DNA from: Agrococcus baldri
GTDB lineage: Bacteria; Actinomycetota; Actinomycetes; Actinomycetales; Microbacteriaceae
Direction of reading: 5' to 3'
Assembly: GCA_900114805.1 (NCBI GenBank)
Contig: FOZN01000002.1
Coordinates: forward strand, 434,001-498,000
DNA: 64,000 nt
Shown here: piece by piece, positions 1 to 7,997 of the stretch
How positions within the stretch are numbered: the stretch's first letter is position 1
Layout: each line of letters begins with the position of its first letter
Made by a program: the position numbers and the translations under genes
The notes under the pieces: model-generated
Seen by the model: the letters and a program-made list of their open reading frames with translations, nothing else
What the model was told of the DNA's origin: nothing
The model's database searches: none

Positions 1-1
1 G

Positions 2-445
2 TTCCTGTGCGGGCCGTTCGAGCTCGTGCAGCTGTGCCGCGACGTGCTCGCGGGCGCCGGCGTCGACCCCTCGCACGTGCGCTACGAGCTGTTCACCACG
101 GGCAGGCCGACGGATGCCGCGGGCGACCGGGGCAGGCCGGTGGTCGTCGAGGAGGGCCAAGACACCTGGACGCTCGACTTCACCCTCGACGGGCAGTCGT
201 CGCAGGTGCAGAGCCCGGTGGCGGCGCAGGAGTCGATCCTGAACGCCGCCCTGCGCGTGCGGCCGGACGTGCCGTTCGCGTGCGCGGGCGGCGTCTGCGG
301 CACCTGCCGCGCGAAGGTCGTCTCGGGCAGCGTGAACATGACCGAGAACTACGCGCTGGAGCCCGACGAGCTCGAGCGCGGCTACGTGCTCACCTGCCAG
401 TCCCACCCGAAGACCGACACGGTGGTCGTCGACTACGACGTCTAG
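2..445 (+). CDS. paaE: Phenylacetyl-CoA epoxidase reductase subunit PaaE, C-terminal part
   Basis: Partial: the reading frame is open at the left edge and ends at TAG 443-445. The visible 148 residues hold the end of the FAD/NAD reductase module (the CGPFE nucleotide-binding motif) followed by a plant-type [2Fe-2S] ferredoxin domain with Cys in CAGGVCGTC and a fourth Cys in VLTCQ. The text MTENYALEPDELERGYVLTC is characteristic of PaaE. The protein passes electrons from NADPH to the PaaABC(D) di-iron oxygenase that epoxidises phenylacetyl-CoA. The next gene is PaaG-like, which supports a paa operon entering from the left. Regulation lies outside the window. Confidence 0.9.
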   Translation, partial: FLCGPFELVQLCRDVLAGAGVDPSHVRYELFTTGRPTDAAGDRGRPVVVEEGQDTWTLDFTLDGQSSQVQSPVAAQESILNAALRVRPDVPFACAGGVCGTCRAKVVSGSVNMTENYALEPDELERGYVLTCQSHPKTDTVVVDYDV

Positions 446-481
446 ACCATTACGGTGATCGAGCAGAGACGAAGGAGTCCC

Positions 482-1255
482 ATGATCGAGCTGACCATCG
501 CCGACGACGTGGCCGAGGTGGTGCTGAACGCGCCCGAGCAGCGCAACGCGGTCGACGCATCCGCCCTGCAGGAGATGGCGGATGCGTACCGGCAGGCCGA
601 GCAGGCGGGCGTGCGCGCGCTCGTGCTGCGCGGGGAGGGCAAGGCCTTCTGCGCCGGCCGCGACATCTCGCAAGTGGACCCGGTGACCGACGACGCCTCC
701 GGCTTCCTGCGCGGCAGGCTGCAGCCGCTGCTCGAGCAGATGGCGGCCTTCCCTGCACCCACCTTCGCGGTCGCGCACGGCGCGTGCCTCGGCATCGGGC
801 TCGGGCTGCTGATCGCGACCGACGTGGTCTACGTGGCCGAGTCGGCGAAGCTCGGCAGCCCCTTCGCCGCACTCGGCGCCACGCTCGACTCGGGCGGGCA
901 CGCGCTCTTCTTCGAGCGGCTCGGCGCGCACCGCACCTTCGACCTGATCTACTCGGGACGGCTCATGTCGGGCGCCGAGGCGGTCGCGGCCGGGCTCTTC
1001 TCGCAGGCCTTCCCCGACGACGAGGTGCTGGCAGCGACCCGGGCGGCGGCCGCGCACGCGGCGCAGGGGCCGACGCTCGCGTTCCTGGCGACCAAGGAGA
1101 TCCTCCGCGGGCTGCGCGACGAGCGGCAGGGGCTGTGGCGCTCGGTCGAGGCCGAGAACGCGGCGCAGGTCGCGCTGGCCCAGACGGAGGACTTCCGCGA
1201 GGGGTTCGCGGCCTTCCAGCAGAAGCGGAAGCCGAGCTTCACCGGCCGCGGCTGA
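482..1255 (+). CDS. paaG: Crotonase-family enoyl-CoA isomerase/hydratase, PaaG-like
   Basis: 257-residue crotonase fold. The oxyanion-hole segments are FCAGRDI (about 57-63) and HGACLGIGLG (about 99-108). The first catalytic Glu of hydratases is absent (SPF replaces the usual PE-I), while Asp136 in LDSGG sits where PaaG-type isomerases keep their catalytic Asp. This favours 1,2-epoxyphenylacetyl-CoA isomerase (oxepin-CoA formation) over a plain hydratase. The ATG at 482 is chosen over an in-frame GTG at 455 because GAAGGAG at 471-477 is correctly spaced for 482. It follows paaE by 36 bases and is probably the last gene of the paa operon. Family certain; isomerase assignment inferred. Confidence 0.82.
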   Translation: MIELTIADDVAEVVLNAPEQRNAVDASALQEMADAYRQAEQAGVRALVLRGEGKAFCAGRDISQVDPVTDDASGFLRGRLQPLLEQMAAFPAPTFAVAHGACLGIGLGLLIATDVVYVAESAKLGSPFAALGATLDSGGHALFFERLGAHRTFDLIYSGRLMSGAEAVAAGLFSQAFPDDEVLAATRAAAAHAAQGPTLAFLATKEILRGLRDERQGLWRSVEAENAAQVALAQTEDFREGFAAFQQKRKPSFTGRG

Positions 1256-1295
1256 GGCGGCCGGCCAGGCCAGCCGCACGGCGTAGCCTGCCGCC

Positions 1296-2036
1296 ATGGA
1301 TCACCTGCGCGCGCTGGCCGACTGCCAGGAGCAGTTCCTCGCGAGCACCCGGCGGGCCGACCTCGCGACGCCCATCCCCTGGCTCGGCCGGTGGACGGTC
1401 GAGAAGCTCGTCGTGCACCTCGCGCGCATCCACCACTGGGCCGCCGCGCAGGCGCGCCGCACGCAGGAGACGCCGCTCGGTCGCGGCCCCTTCGACGTGC
1501 CGCAGCTGTACGCGGAGTGCGCCGCCGAGCTGCGCGAGACGCTCGCCGAGCTCGACCCGGGCGCCCGCGCCTGGGCGCTCGTCGACGACGGCGTTCCGAG
1601 GGCCGAGCAGACCGGCACCGTGCGCTTCTGGCACCGGCGGCAGGCGCACGAGACGCTCGTGCACCTCTGGGATCTGCGCACCGCGATCGGCGAGCCGCTC
1701 GCCGCCGACGGCTTCGCGCCCGGCGACGAGGCGTGGGTCGACTGCCTCGACGAGGTCGTCACCGTCATGCACCCGCGGCAGCTGCGGCTCGAGCGCGTCG
1801 CCCGGCCCGCGGCACGCATCGTGTTCCGACCGGAGGGGGCGGATGCGTCGCTGACGCTGGGCGGTGCGGCCGACGACGCGCCGGAGGTCGTCATCGCGGG
1901 CCCCGCGCGGTCGCTCGCGCTGCTGGCCTGGGGACGGGGCGTCCCGGACGACGACCGGCTCGCCGCCGAGGGCGTCGAGGTGACGGGTGACCGGATTCTG
2001 GCGGAGGCGGTCGTGCGGGCCGGGCTGACGCCCTGA
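1296..2036 (+). CDS. Maleylpyruvate isomerase-family (MDMPI/DinB-like) protein
   Basis: 246 residues. The N-terminal half is a DinB-like four-helix bundle of the mycothiol-dependent maleylpyruvate isomerase family: conserved W in PIPWLGRWTVEKLVVHL, and His in HLARIHHW plus a later HETLVHLWD that would form a metal site. The C-terminal part resembles the family's MDMPI_C region. Members use mycothiol, the actinobacterial thiol, but most have no known substrate. No Shine-Dalgarno is visible; TAGCCT at 1284-1289 ends exactly six bases before the ATG, so the mRNA is probably leaderless. Monocistronic. Confidence 0.75.
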   Translation: MDHLRALADCQEQFLASTRRADLATPIPWLGRWTVEKLVVHLARIHHWAAAQARRTQETPLGRGPFDVPQLYAECAAELRETLAELDPGARAWALVDDGVPRAEQTGTVRFWHRRQAHETLVHLWDLRTAIGEPLAADGFAPGDEAWVDCLDEVVTVMHPRQLRLERVARPAARIVFRPEGADASLTLGGAADDAPEVVIAGPARSLALLAWGRGVPDDDRLAAEGVEVTGDRILAEAVVRAGLTP

Positions 2037-2132
2037 GGAAGCGCCGAGCCCTCGCCTGCTGCGCCGGTCGACGGGGCAGATCTACCCAAGCGATCGGCGC
2101 GCCAACCGCCCCGCGTCCGGGAGAATGGGCGC

Positions 2133-2834
2133 ATGAGCAACCCGAGCGTCATCCCCATCGGCCAGCCGTTGCCCGGCGTCTCGTTCGGCACCGCAGTGCA
2201 GCGCTTCTTCAGGGGCTACGTCGTCTTCTCGGGCCGTGCGAGCCGGAGCGAGTTCTGGTGGGCGACGCTCTTCACCACGCTGATCATGCTGGTCGCGCAG
2301 GTGCCGTTCTGGATCGCATACGTCGCGTTGATGGTCGAGACGATCCGGCTCGACACGACCAATCCGAACGGCGACCCGACCGCCATCATGAGCGCGATGT
2401 TCGCGATGCTCGGCTGGATGATCCCGATGCTCCTCGTCGCGCTGGCGGTCGTGCTGCCGAGCCTCGCGGTGATGTGGCGGCGCTTGCAGGACGCGAACTT
2501 CCACGGCGCCTTCGCGCTGCTGCAGCTCATCAGTCTCGGCATCGTGCCGCTGATCATGTGCTTCTTCCCGTCGAATCCGCTCGGCGTGCGCTTCGACCCG
2601 GCATACCGGGCGCAGCAGGCGGCTGCCTACGCCGCCTACGGTCAGGCCTACGGGCAGCAGCCCGCCGGCTACGCGCAGCCGCAGGGCTACGGGCTGCAGC
2701 AGGGTCACGGCCAAGCAGGTCCTGCATACGGGCAGCCGTATGGCCAGCAGCCCTACGGCGACCAGCCCTACAGCGGCGGCTACCCGCAGCAGTCGAGCGG
2801 GCCCTACGACCAGCCCGGTCAGCCCGGCGCCTGA
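2133..2834 (+). CDS. DUF805 membrane protein with Gln/Gly/Tyr-rich tail
   Basis: 233 residues. Residues about 20-150 form the DUF805 domain: FFRGYVVFSGRASRSEFWW entry motif, several membrane helices, and the conserved WRRLQDANFHG segment. From about residue 160 the protein becomes a low-complexity tail with YGQ, QQPYG and GYPQQ repeats ending in PGA, probably disordered and cytoplasmic. DUF805 has no settled function. Possible leaderless start: GAGAAT lies six bases before the ATG. The last 16 bases overlap the 3' end of the convergent uridine-kinase-like gene, so the two transcripts can pair. Confidence 0.8.
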   Translation: MSNPSVIPIGQPLPGVSFGTAVQRFFRGYVVFSGRASRSEFWWATLFTTLIMLVAQVPFWIAYVALMVETIRLDTTNPNGDPTAIMSAMFAMLGWMIPMLLVALAVVLPSLAVMWRRLQDANFHGAFALLQLISLGIVPLIMCFFPSNPLGVRFDPAYRAQQAAAYAAYGQAYGQQPAGYAQPQGYGLQQGHGQAGPAYGQPYGQQPYGDQPYSGGYPQQSSGPYDQPGQPGA

Positions 2835-3409
2835 GGCACAATGCGCACGTCGGCGGCCTCCCGCGGCCGGTGACGCGCATCGAAGCCGCGCTCGTTCGGC
2901 GCCCACACCTCGCGCCAGAGCGTGTCGTGGTCGGCGCCCGCCTCACGGTCGCGACGCATCCCTCGCTCCATCGACTCGGCGAGCGGCACATCGACCCACA
3001 CGGTGAGATCGAGCAGCGGCAGCAGCACGGGGTGCAGCAGCCCGACGGCATCGACGAGCACGATCGGCGCGGGCTCCTGCGTGCGCGCCGGCTGCCGCCC
3101 GCCGGTCGCCCAGTCGACCGGATGGACCATCGCCGGCCGGCCGGCGCCCATCGCCTCGAGCACCGACGCGAGCTCGTCGCGATGCAGCGCAGCCCACTCG
3201 TCGCTGCGCTCGCGGCTGCCGAGCGGGTCGAGGAAGTCGTCGCCGCGCACCCGCGCCGCCCCGGGCAGCAGCGCCTGCAGGGCCCTCGCGAGCGTCGACT
3301 TGCCCGAGCCGCCGTAGCCGGCGATGCCGACGACGGTGACGGCGCCCTGCTCGCCGAGCTGACGGATGCGCTGCGCCAGCTCGTCGGCGCCCGTCACGGT
3401 CTCAGCCAC
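2819..3409 (-). CDS. Uridine kinase-like P-loop kinase
   Basis: 196 residues. The Walker A motif GYGGSGKST lies near residue 31, followed by a DDF motif (RVRGDDFLDP) typical of the uridine kinase/phosphoribulokinase fold, and VLVDAVG as the strand carrying the second acidic motif. It probably phosphorylates a nucleoside or other small molecule with ATP. It is shorter than classical Udk, and actinobacterial relatives are annotated only as uridine kinase family, so the substrate is unproven. Its start overlaps the oxidase stop by eight bases (3402-3409), so the two genes are co-transcribed. The 3' end overlaps the DUF805 gene antisense. Confidence 0.72.
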   Translation of the reverse strand: MAETVTGADELAQRIRQLGEQGAVTVVGIAGYGGSGKSTLARALQALLPGAARVRGDDFLDPLGSRERSDEWAALHRDELASVLEAMGAGRPAMVHPVDWATGGRQPARTQEPAPIVLVDAVGLLHPVLLPLLDLTVWVDVPLAESMERGMRRDREAGADHDTLWREVWAPNERGFDARHRPREAADVRIVPQAPG

Positions 3410-4406
3410 GTCGGTCCTGGTCTTGCGCGGTGGAGCTGGGGGCCGGGCCCACGAGCGCTGCGACGCGCTCGGCGGTGCCCCACGAGAGCGTCATGCCCGC
3501 GCCGCCGTGCCCGTACGCGGCGATGACCCGCAGGGCGCGGCCGGGCACCTCCTCGATGCGGAGCGTCGCACGGGCGGGCCGCAGCCCGACGGCGCGCGAG
3601 AGGATCTCGGCGCCGGCGAGCCCAGGCACCAGCGCCGCGGCGCGCGCCAGGATGCCGGCCTCGATCTCGGGATCGGGATCGAGCGAGATGGCGCCCACCT
3701 CGTGCGTGCCGCCCAGCACCAGGCAGTCGCGGCGCGGCAGCACGTAGGTGATGCCCTCGGGCCCCTCGTCGTCGATGCGGAACTCCCAGAAGCCGGGGTT
3801 CGACACCCGCACGACCTGGCCGCGGATAGGCACCACCGTGTCGTCGTCGCCCAGCAGCGCGCCCGAGCGCACCCCGGCGGCGACGACGACGATGTCGAAG
3901 TCGTGCGCCAGCGCATCCACACCCTGCTGCTCGGGCCCGGGCACCGACCGCTGCTCGAGGCGCACGCCCAGCGCGTGGCACTGCGCCTGCAGCCAGGGCA
4001 GGTACTGCGTCATGGTCGCCAGCGGCAGCCGCGTGCGCATGCCGGTGGCGCCTGCGGGCAGCTCGGCGGCGGAGGCCTCGCGCGCGTCGACCCACCGGGT
4101 CCACGAGCGCTCGGGCGTGGCGGAGCGCTCGATGATGATGCCCTCGCGCAGGTCGACGCCCGCGTCGGGATCCTCGGCGATCGCGCGGAAGCGGCGCAGC
4201 GAGGCCTCGAGCATGACGTCGACGGCGGGCGAGCGCTCGGCCTCGTAGGGGAACCAGATGGCGCCTGCGGCCGCCGAGGTGGTGACCAGCGAGTCGAGCT
4301 CGGTCAGCACCGTGACCGTGCGGCCGGGCGCGCCCGCGGCGGCGAGCTCGTGCGCGATCGACAGCCCGATCACGCCGGCGCCGATGACGGCGATCCGCTC
4401 ACTCAT
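3402..4406 (-). CDS. FAD-dependent D-amino-acid oxidase-family protein
   Basis: 334 residues. The N-terminal Rossmann motif is VIGAGVIGLSIAHELAAAG (residues 6-24). AAGAIWFPYEA and the C-terminal AAYGHGGAGMTLSWGTA segment match D-amino-acid/D-aspartate oxidases, and VGLRPARATLRIE provides the substrate-carboxylate Arg region. It is expected to oxidise D-amino acids to 2-oxo acids with H2O2 release. It is first in a two-gene operon with the kinase at 2819-3409. Upstream lies the 3' end of clpC and an inverted repeat at 4424-4485. GAGGAT sits six bases before the ATG, a possible leaderless start. Confident on family, moderate on substrate. Confidence 0.82.
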   Translation of the reverse strand: MSERIAVIGAGVIGLSIAHELAAAGAPGRTVTVLTELDSLVTTSAAAGAIWFPYEAERSPAVDVMLEASLRRFRAIAEDPDAGVDLREGIIIERSATPERSWTRWVDAREASAAELPAGATGMRTRLPLATMTQYLPWLQAQCHALGVRLEQRSVPGPEQQGVDALAHDFDIVVVAAGVRSGALLGDDDTVVPIRGQVVRVSNPGFWEFRIDDEGPEGITYVLPRRDCLVLGGTHEVGAISLDPDPEIEAGILARAAALVPGLAGAEILSRAVGLRPARATLRIEEVPGRALRVIAAYGHGGAGMTLSWGTAERVAALVGPAPSSTAQDQDRRG

Positions 4407-4423
4407 GCGCCCATCCTCGTCCG

Positions 4424-4485
4424 TCAGACGGGCGAGCGGTAGGGCGACGCCGATAATCGTGTTGCCAAACCACTGGCCCGTCTGA
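4424..4485. repeat. 10-bp inverted repeat flanking the oxidase promoter region
   Basis: TCAGACGGGC at 4424-4433 and its exact complement GCCCGTCTGA at 4476-4485 are separated by 42 bases. The block lies between the clpC stop and the oxidase start. It could be a regulator site, or a long-loop terminator for clpC read leftward. Confidence 0.4.
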
Positions 4486-4502
4486 AGAGCGCGAGCGCGC
4501 GG

Positions 4503-7106
4503 CTACTCGGCCGGCGCGAGAGCGGTGGGCTCCTCGGGCGCGGACGCGGTGGGCTCCTCGACGGTCGGTGCGGCGGGCGCCTCAGCGCCCGCGGCAGTCA
4601 CCGCGATCGCGTCGTCCGCCACGTCGACGCGCACGGTGCCCGACTCGAGGCCGCCGACGATCAGGTCGGCGACCCGATCCTCGACCTCACGCTGGATGAG
4701 CCTGCGCAGCGGCCGCGCGCCGAACTCGGGCTCGTAGCCGTGCTCCGCCAGCCAGCCGAGTGCCGCATCCGTCACCTCGAGCTCGATGTCCTGCGTCCGC
4801 AGCCGGTCGCCGACGCGGTCGAGCAGCAGCGTGACGATCTGCTGCAGCTGCTCGCGCTCGAGCTTCTGGAACAGCACGATCTCGTCGATGCGGTTGATGA
4901 GCTCCGGGCGCATCTGCTCGCGCAGCTTGCCCATCACCTTCGCGCGCAGCTCGTCGGCAGCCCCGGCGGCGTCTCCCGCCTGGAAGCCCATCGGCCCCGA
5001 CTTGGAGGCGAGGAACTCACCGCCGAGGTTCGAGGTCATGATGACGACCGTGTTGCGGAAGTCGACCGTGCGGCCCTGGCCGTCGGTGAGGCGGCCGTCC
5101 TCGAGCACCTGCAGCAGCAGGTTGAAGACATCCGGGTGCGCCTTCTCGATCTCGTCGAGCAGCACCACCGAGTAGGGCTGGCGGCGGATCTTCTCGGTCA
5201 GCTGCCCGGCCTCGTCGTAGCCGACGTACCCGGGAGGGGCGCCGATCAGCCGCGCGACCGTGTGCCGCTCGCCGAACTCCGACATGTCGAAGCGCACGAG
5301 CGCGCCCTCCGAGCCGAACAGGCTCTCCGACAGCGCCTTCGCGAGCTCCGTCTTGCCGACGCCCGTGGGCCCGAGGAAGAGGAACGAGCCGATCGGGCGG
5401 CTGGCGTCGCCCAGCCCCGAGCGCGACCGGCGCACGGCCTTCGCGACCGCGCTCACCGCATCCGTCTGCCCGACGACCCGCTGGTGCAGCTCGTCCTCCA
5501 GCACGGCCAGCCGCTGCTTGTCGCCCTCGGTCAGGCGCGACGCGGGGATGCCGGTGGCGCGCGCGACGACCTCGGCGATCGCCGCCTCGTCGACGACGCC
5601 GTCCTCGCCCGAGCCCGACTCGATCGACGCCTGGATGGCGCCGATGCGGTCGCGCAGGCGGGTCGCCTCCTCGAACTCCTCGGCCGCGACGGCCTGGCGC
5701 TTCTCCTCCTCCAGGTGCTCCTTCTCCTTCACCAGGGCATCCACGTCGACCTTCGCGCCCAGGCGCAGGCGCAGGCGTGCGCCGGCCTGGTCGATCAGGT
5801 CGATGGCCTTGTCGGGGAGGAAGCGGTCGCTGATGTAGCGGTGCGAGAGGTCGACCGCCGCCTTGATGGCGGCGTCGGTGTAGCTGACGCGGTGGTGCTC
5901 CTCGTAGGCTGACTTCAGCCCGTCAAGGATCAGCACGGCGTCCTCGACGCTCGGCTCGGCCACCAGCACCGGCTGGAAGCGGCGGGTGAGCGCGGCGTCC
6001 TTCTCGATGCGGCGGAACTCCGCCAGCGTGGTCGCGCCGATCATGTGCAGTTCGCCGCGCGCCAGCCGCGGCTTCAGGATGTTCGCGGCGTCCATGCCGC
6101 CCTCGCCGCCGCCGCCGGCGCCCAGGATCGTGTGCAGCTCGTCGAGGAAGACGATCAGCTCATCCTTGTGCGCGGTGATCTCGTCCATCGCCTTGGTGAT
6201 GCGCTCCTCGAAGTCGCCGCGGTAGCGCGTGCCGGCGACCATCGCGGTCAGGTCGAGCGCGACGACGCGCTTGCCGTGCAGCGACTTCGGCACGGTGCCG
6301 GCCGAGGTCGAGCCCTCGACGATCGCGCGGGCGAGCCCCTCGACGATGGCGGTCTTGCCGACGCCTGCCTCGCCGATCAGCACCGGGTTGTTCTTGGTGC
6401 GGCGCGAGAGGATCTCGATGGTCTGCTCGATCTCGTCGGCCCGGCCGATGACCGGGTCGAGCTCGCCGTCGCGGGCGCGCTGGGTGAGGTCGATGCCGAA
6501 CTCGTCGAGCGTGGGCGTGGTGGAGTTCGGGTCGATCGCCTTCGACGGCGTGCGGCCCTGCTGCGCCTCGGCGGCCTGCCGCTGCGCCTGCATCGCACCG
6601 CGCTGCAGCGACTCCTGCGTGACGCCGGCCTCCTGCAGCACGGCGCCGGCGGCGCTGTCGCCGGCCAGCAGGAACGCGAAGAACAGGTGCTGCGGCTCGA
6701 TGTAGCTCGAGCCGTTGGCGCGCGCCAGCTGGTAGGCATCGCGCAGTGCTCGTTGAGCGGATGCGGTGAGGCTCGGGGGCCCGGAGACCTCCGTCGTGCC
6801 CTCGGCCGGCAGGCGATCGGCGATGGTCTCGCGCAGCTGGTCGACGTCGGCGCCGGCGCCCTGGAGCCCGGCGGCGAACTCGGGCAGCTCGAGCAGCGCG
6901 TGCAGCAGGTGCAGCGCGTCGACCTCTGGGTGCTTGTGCTCGCGGGCGTACTCGAGCGCGCTGGCCATCACCGATCCGGTGCGGCGCGAGATCAGCCTCG
7001 ACACGTCGATCGAGCGCGCTGCGGGCGTGCGCCCGCCCTGCTGCATCAGTCGCGCGATGAGGTCGTCGAACGATCCGTCGCCGACCGGTCCGTAGATGGC
7101 TGCCAT
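4503..7106 (-). CDS. clpC: Clp ATPase unfoldase, ClpC-type (HSP100), HspR-box controlled
   Basis: About 867 residues with two AAA+ modules. The N-terminal Clp repeat domain covers about 1-160. D1 has Walker A GEAGVGKT (about 245) and VFLDEL. A short middle region carries a UVR-like helix pair ([13 protein letters not shown], about 476-488) instead of ClpB's long coiled coil. D2 has Walker A GPTGVGKT (about 579). An MGF tripeptide (about 706) sits where the ClpP-docking loop of ClpC/ClpX lies, so I favour ClpC over ClpB. Role: ATP-driven unfolding for ClpP or refolding. The C-tail is Pro/Ala/Glu-rich. The second Met (7106) is preferred over the ATG at 7112 because GAGGGG is seven bases ahead of it. 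A perfect HAIR operator lies just upstream. Confidence 0.88.
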   Translation of the reverse strand: MAAIYGPVGDGSFDDLIARLMQQGGRTPAARSIDVSRLISRRTGSVMASALEYAREHKHPEVDALHLLHALLELPEFAAGLQGAGADVDQLRETIADRLPAEGTTEVSGPPSLTASAQRALRDAYQLARANGSSYIEPQHLFFAFLLAGDSAAGAVLQEAGVTQESLQRGAMQAQRQAAEAQQGRTPSKAIDPNSTTPTLDEFGIDLTQRARDGELDPVIGRADEIEQTIEILSRRTKNNPVLIGEAGVGKTAIVEGLARAIVEGSTSAGTVPKSLHGKRVVALDLTAMVAGTRYRGDFEERITKAMDEITAHKDELIVFLDELHTILGAGGGGEGGMDAANILKPRLARGELHMIGATTLAEFRRIEKDAALTRRFQPVLVAEPSVEDAVLILDGLKSAYEEHHRVSYTDAAIKAAVDLSHRYISDRFLPDKAIDLIDQAGARLRLRLGAKVDVDALVKEKEHLEEEKRQAVAAEEFEEATRLRDRIGAIQASIESGSGEDGVVDEAAIAEVVARATGIPASRLTEGDKQRLAVLEDELHQRVVGQTDAVSAVAKAVRRSRSGLGDASRPIGSFLFLGPTGVGKTELAKALSESLFGSEGALVRFDMSEFGERHTVARLIGAPPGYVGYDEAGQLTEKIRRQPYSVVLLDEIEKAHPDVFNLLLQVLEDGRLTDGQGRTVDFRNTVVIMTSNLGGEFLASKSGPMGFQAGDAAGAADELRAKVMGKLREQMRPELINRIDEIVLFQKLEREQLQQIVTLLLDRVGDRLRTQDIELEVTDAALGWLAEHGYEPEFGARPLRRLIQREVEDRVADLIVGGLESGTVRVDVADDAIAVTAAGAEAPAAPTVEEPTASAPEEPTALAPAE

Positions 7107-7133
7107 GTGCATACCCCTCGTGGTCGTTCCAAA

Positions 7134-7154
7134 CTTGAGTGTCTCTGACTCAAG
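7134..7154 (-). promoter_or_regulatory. HAIR operator (HspR binding site) for clpC
   Basis: CTTGAGT (7134-7140), seven bases, ACTCAAG (7148-7154) is an exact match to the HspR-associated inverted repeat CTTGAGT-N7-ACTCAAG. It starts 28 bases upstream of the clpC start codon. In actinobacteria HspR, with DnaK as corepressor, represses dnaK operons and clpB through this element. The gene is therefore expected to be induced by heat and unfolded protein. Confidence 0.92.
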
Positions 7155-7297
7155 TTAGAACACTCCGACCGCGAGCGCATTCCCGTTCGCCGAGGGCGAG
7201 CGCGCCGCGCCGGCAACCCGACAGAGGCGGCGACGGCCGGATGGTCCGGTCGGATGACGTCCTGACGGGTCGGCGGTCGCGCTGGGGCGCCGACGGC

Positions 7298-7735
7298 TCA
7301 GCCGGCCGCGTTCCTGACGAGCTTCGCCACCTGCTCGCGCACCGCATCCGTCACGTTCACGATCGCGTACGAGACCGCCCACATGTCGCCGTCGTCGAGC
7401 GCCGCGTTGTCCTGGAAGCCGAGCGTGCCGTAGCGGGCGTCGAACTTCGAGGCCTGCTGGTAGAACACCAGCACCTTGCCGTCGCGCGCGTAGGCGGGGA
7501 AGCCGTACCAGGTCTTCGGGTCGAGCTCGGGGGCGACCTCGGTGACCACCTCGTGGATCATCTGGGCGATCTGCTTGTCGGGCTCGGGCAGGCCGGCGAT
7601 CGTGTCGAGCACGTCCTGCAGGTCCTTCTCCTTCTTGCTGCCGCCCTTGCGGCCGGCCTGCTTGCGCAGCTCGGCGGTGCGCTCCTTGAGCGCCTGCTTC
7701 TCGAAGTCGGAGAGCTTGCCGTCGTCGTCAGCCAT
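7298..7735 (-). CDS. DUF1801-family (YdhG/iron-chaperone-like) protein
   Basis: 145 residues. A charged Lys-rich N-terminus (EKQALKERTAELRKQAGRK) precedes a compact DUF1801-like domain with the PKTWYGFPAYARDGKVLVFYQ and WAVSYAIV segments. The fold resembles frataxin-like YdhG proteins; no enzymatic function is established. The ATG at 7735 is chosen because GAGAGGA stands eight bases upstream, although the frame stays open further upstream. Monocistronic; no operon partner. Confidence 0.72.
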   Translation of the reverse strand: MADDDGKLSDFEKQALKERTAELRKQAGRKGGSKKEKDLQDVLDTIAGLPEPDKQIAQMIHEVVTEVAPELDPKTWYGFPAYARDGKVLVFYQQASKFDARYGTLGFQDNAALDDGDMWAVSYAIVNVTDAVREQVAKLVRNAAG

Positions 7736-7897
7736 GGGTGCCGTTCCTCTCGTCGGGTGTGCGCGCCGCGCGTCGACGCGTGGGTCGCGCTGTGTGCTGC
7801 CATCGATCATGCCGCGTGCGCCCTGCTCGCGCTTCTCCGATCCTGCGCGATGCCGGAGCGATGCCCGAACAATGCCGCGAGATGCCCGAACCAACGC

Positions 7898-7957
7898 TGG
7901 ACCCCTCCGAGATCTGCGGTCCCGATCGAACGGGTCCGCGGATTCCGAAGGGGTCCA
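7898..7957. repeat. Long imperfect inverted repeat / hairpin
   Basis: Arms 7898-7924 and 7931-7957 pair over about 27 bases with a six-base loop (ATCGAA). The outer TGGACCCC/GGGGTCCA and inner CCCG/CGGG segments pair perfectly, with a few mismatches between. It lies between the end of the symporter gene (leftward) and the DUF1801 start. It is probably the symporter's transcription terminator or a palindromic repeat element. Confidence 0.6.
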
Positions 7958-7997
7958 AGGGCGGATGCGGTGGGCCGCGCCAGGCGGCCCACCCGCG

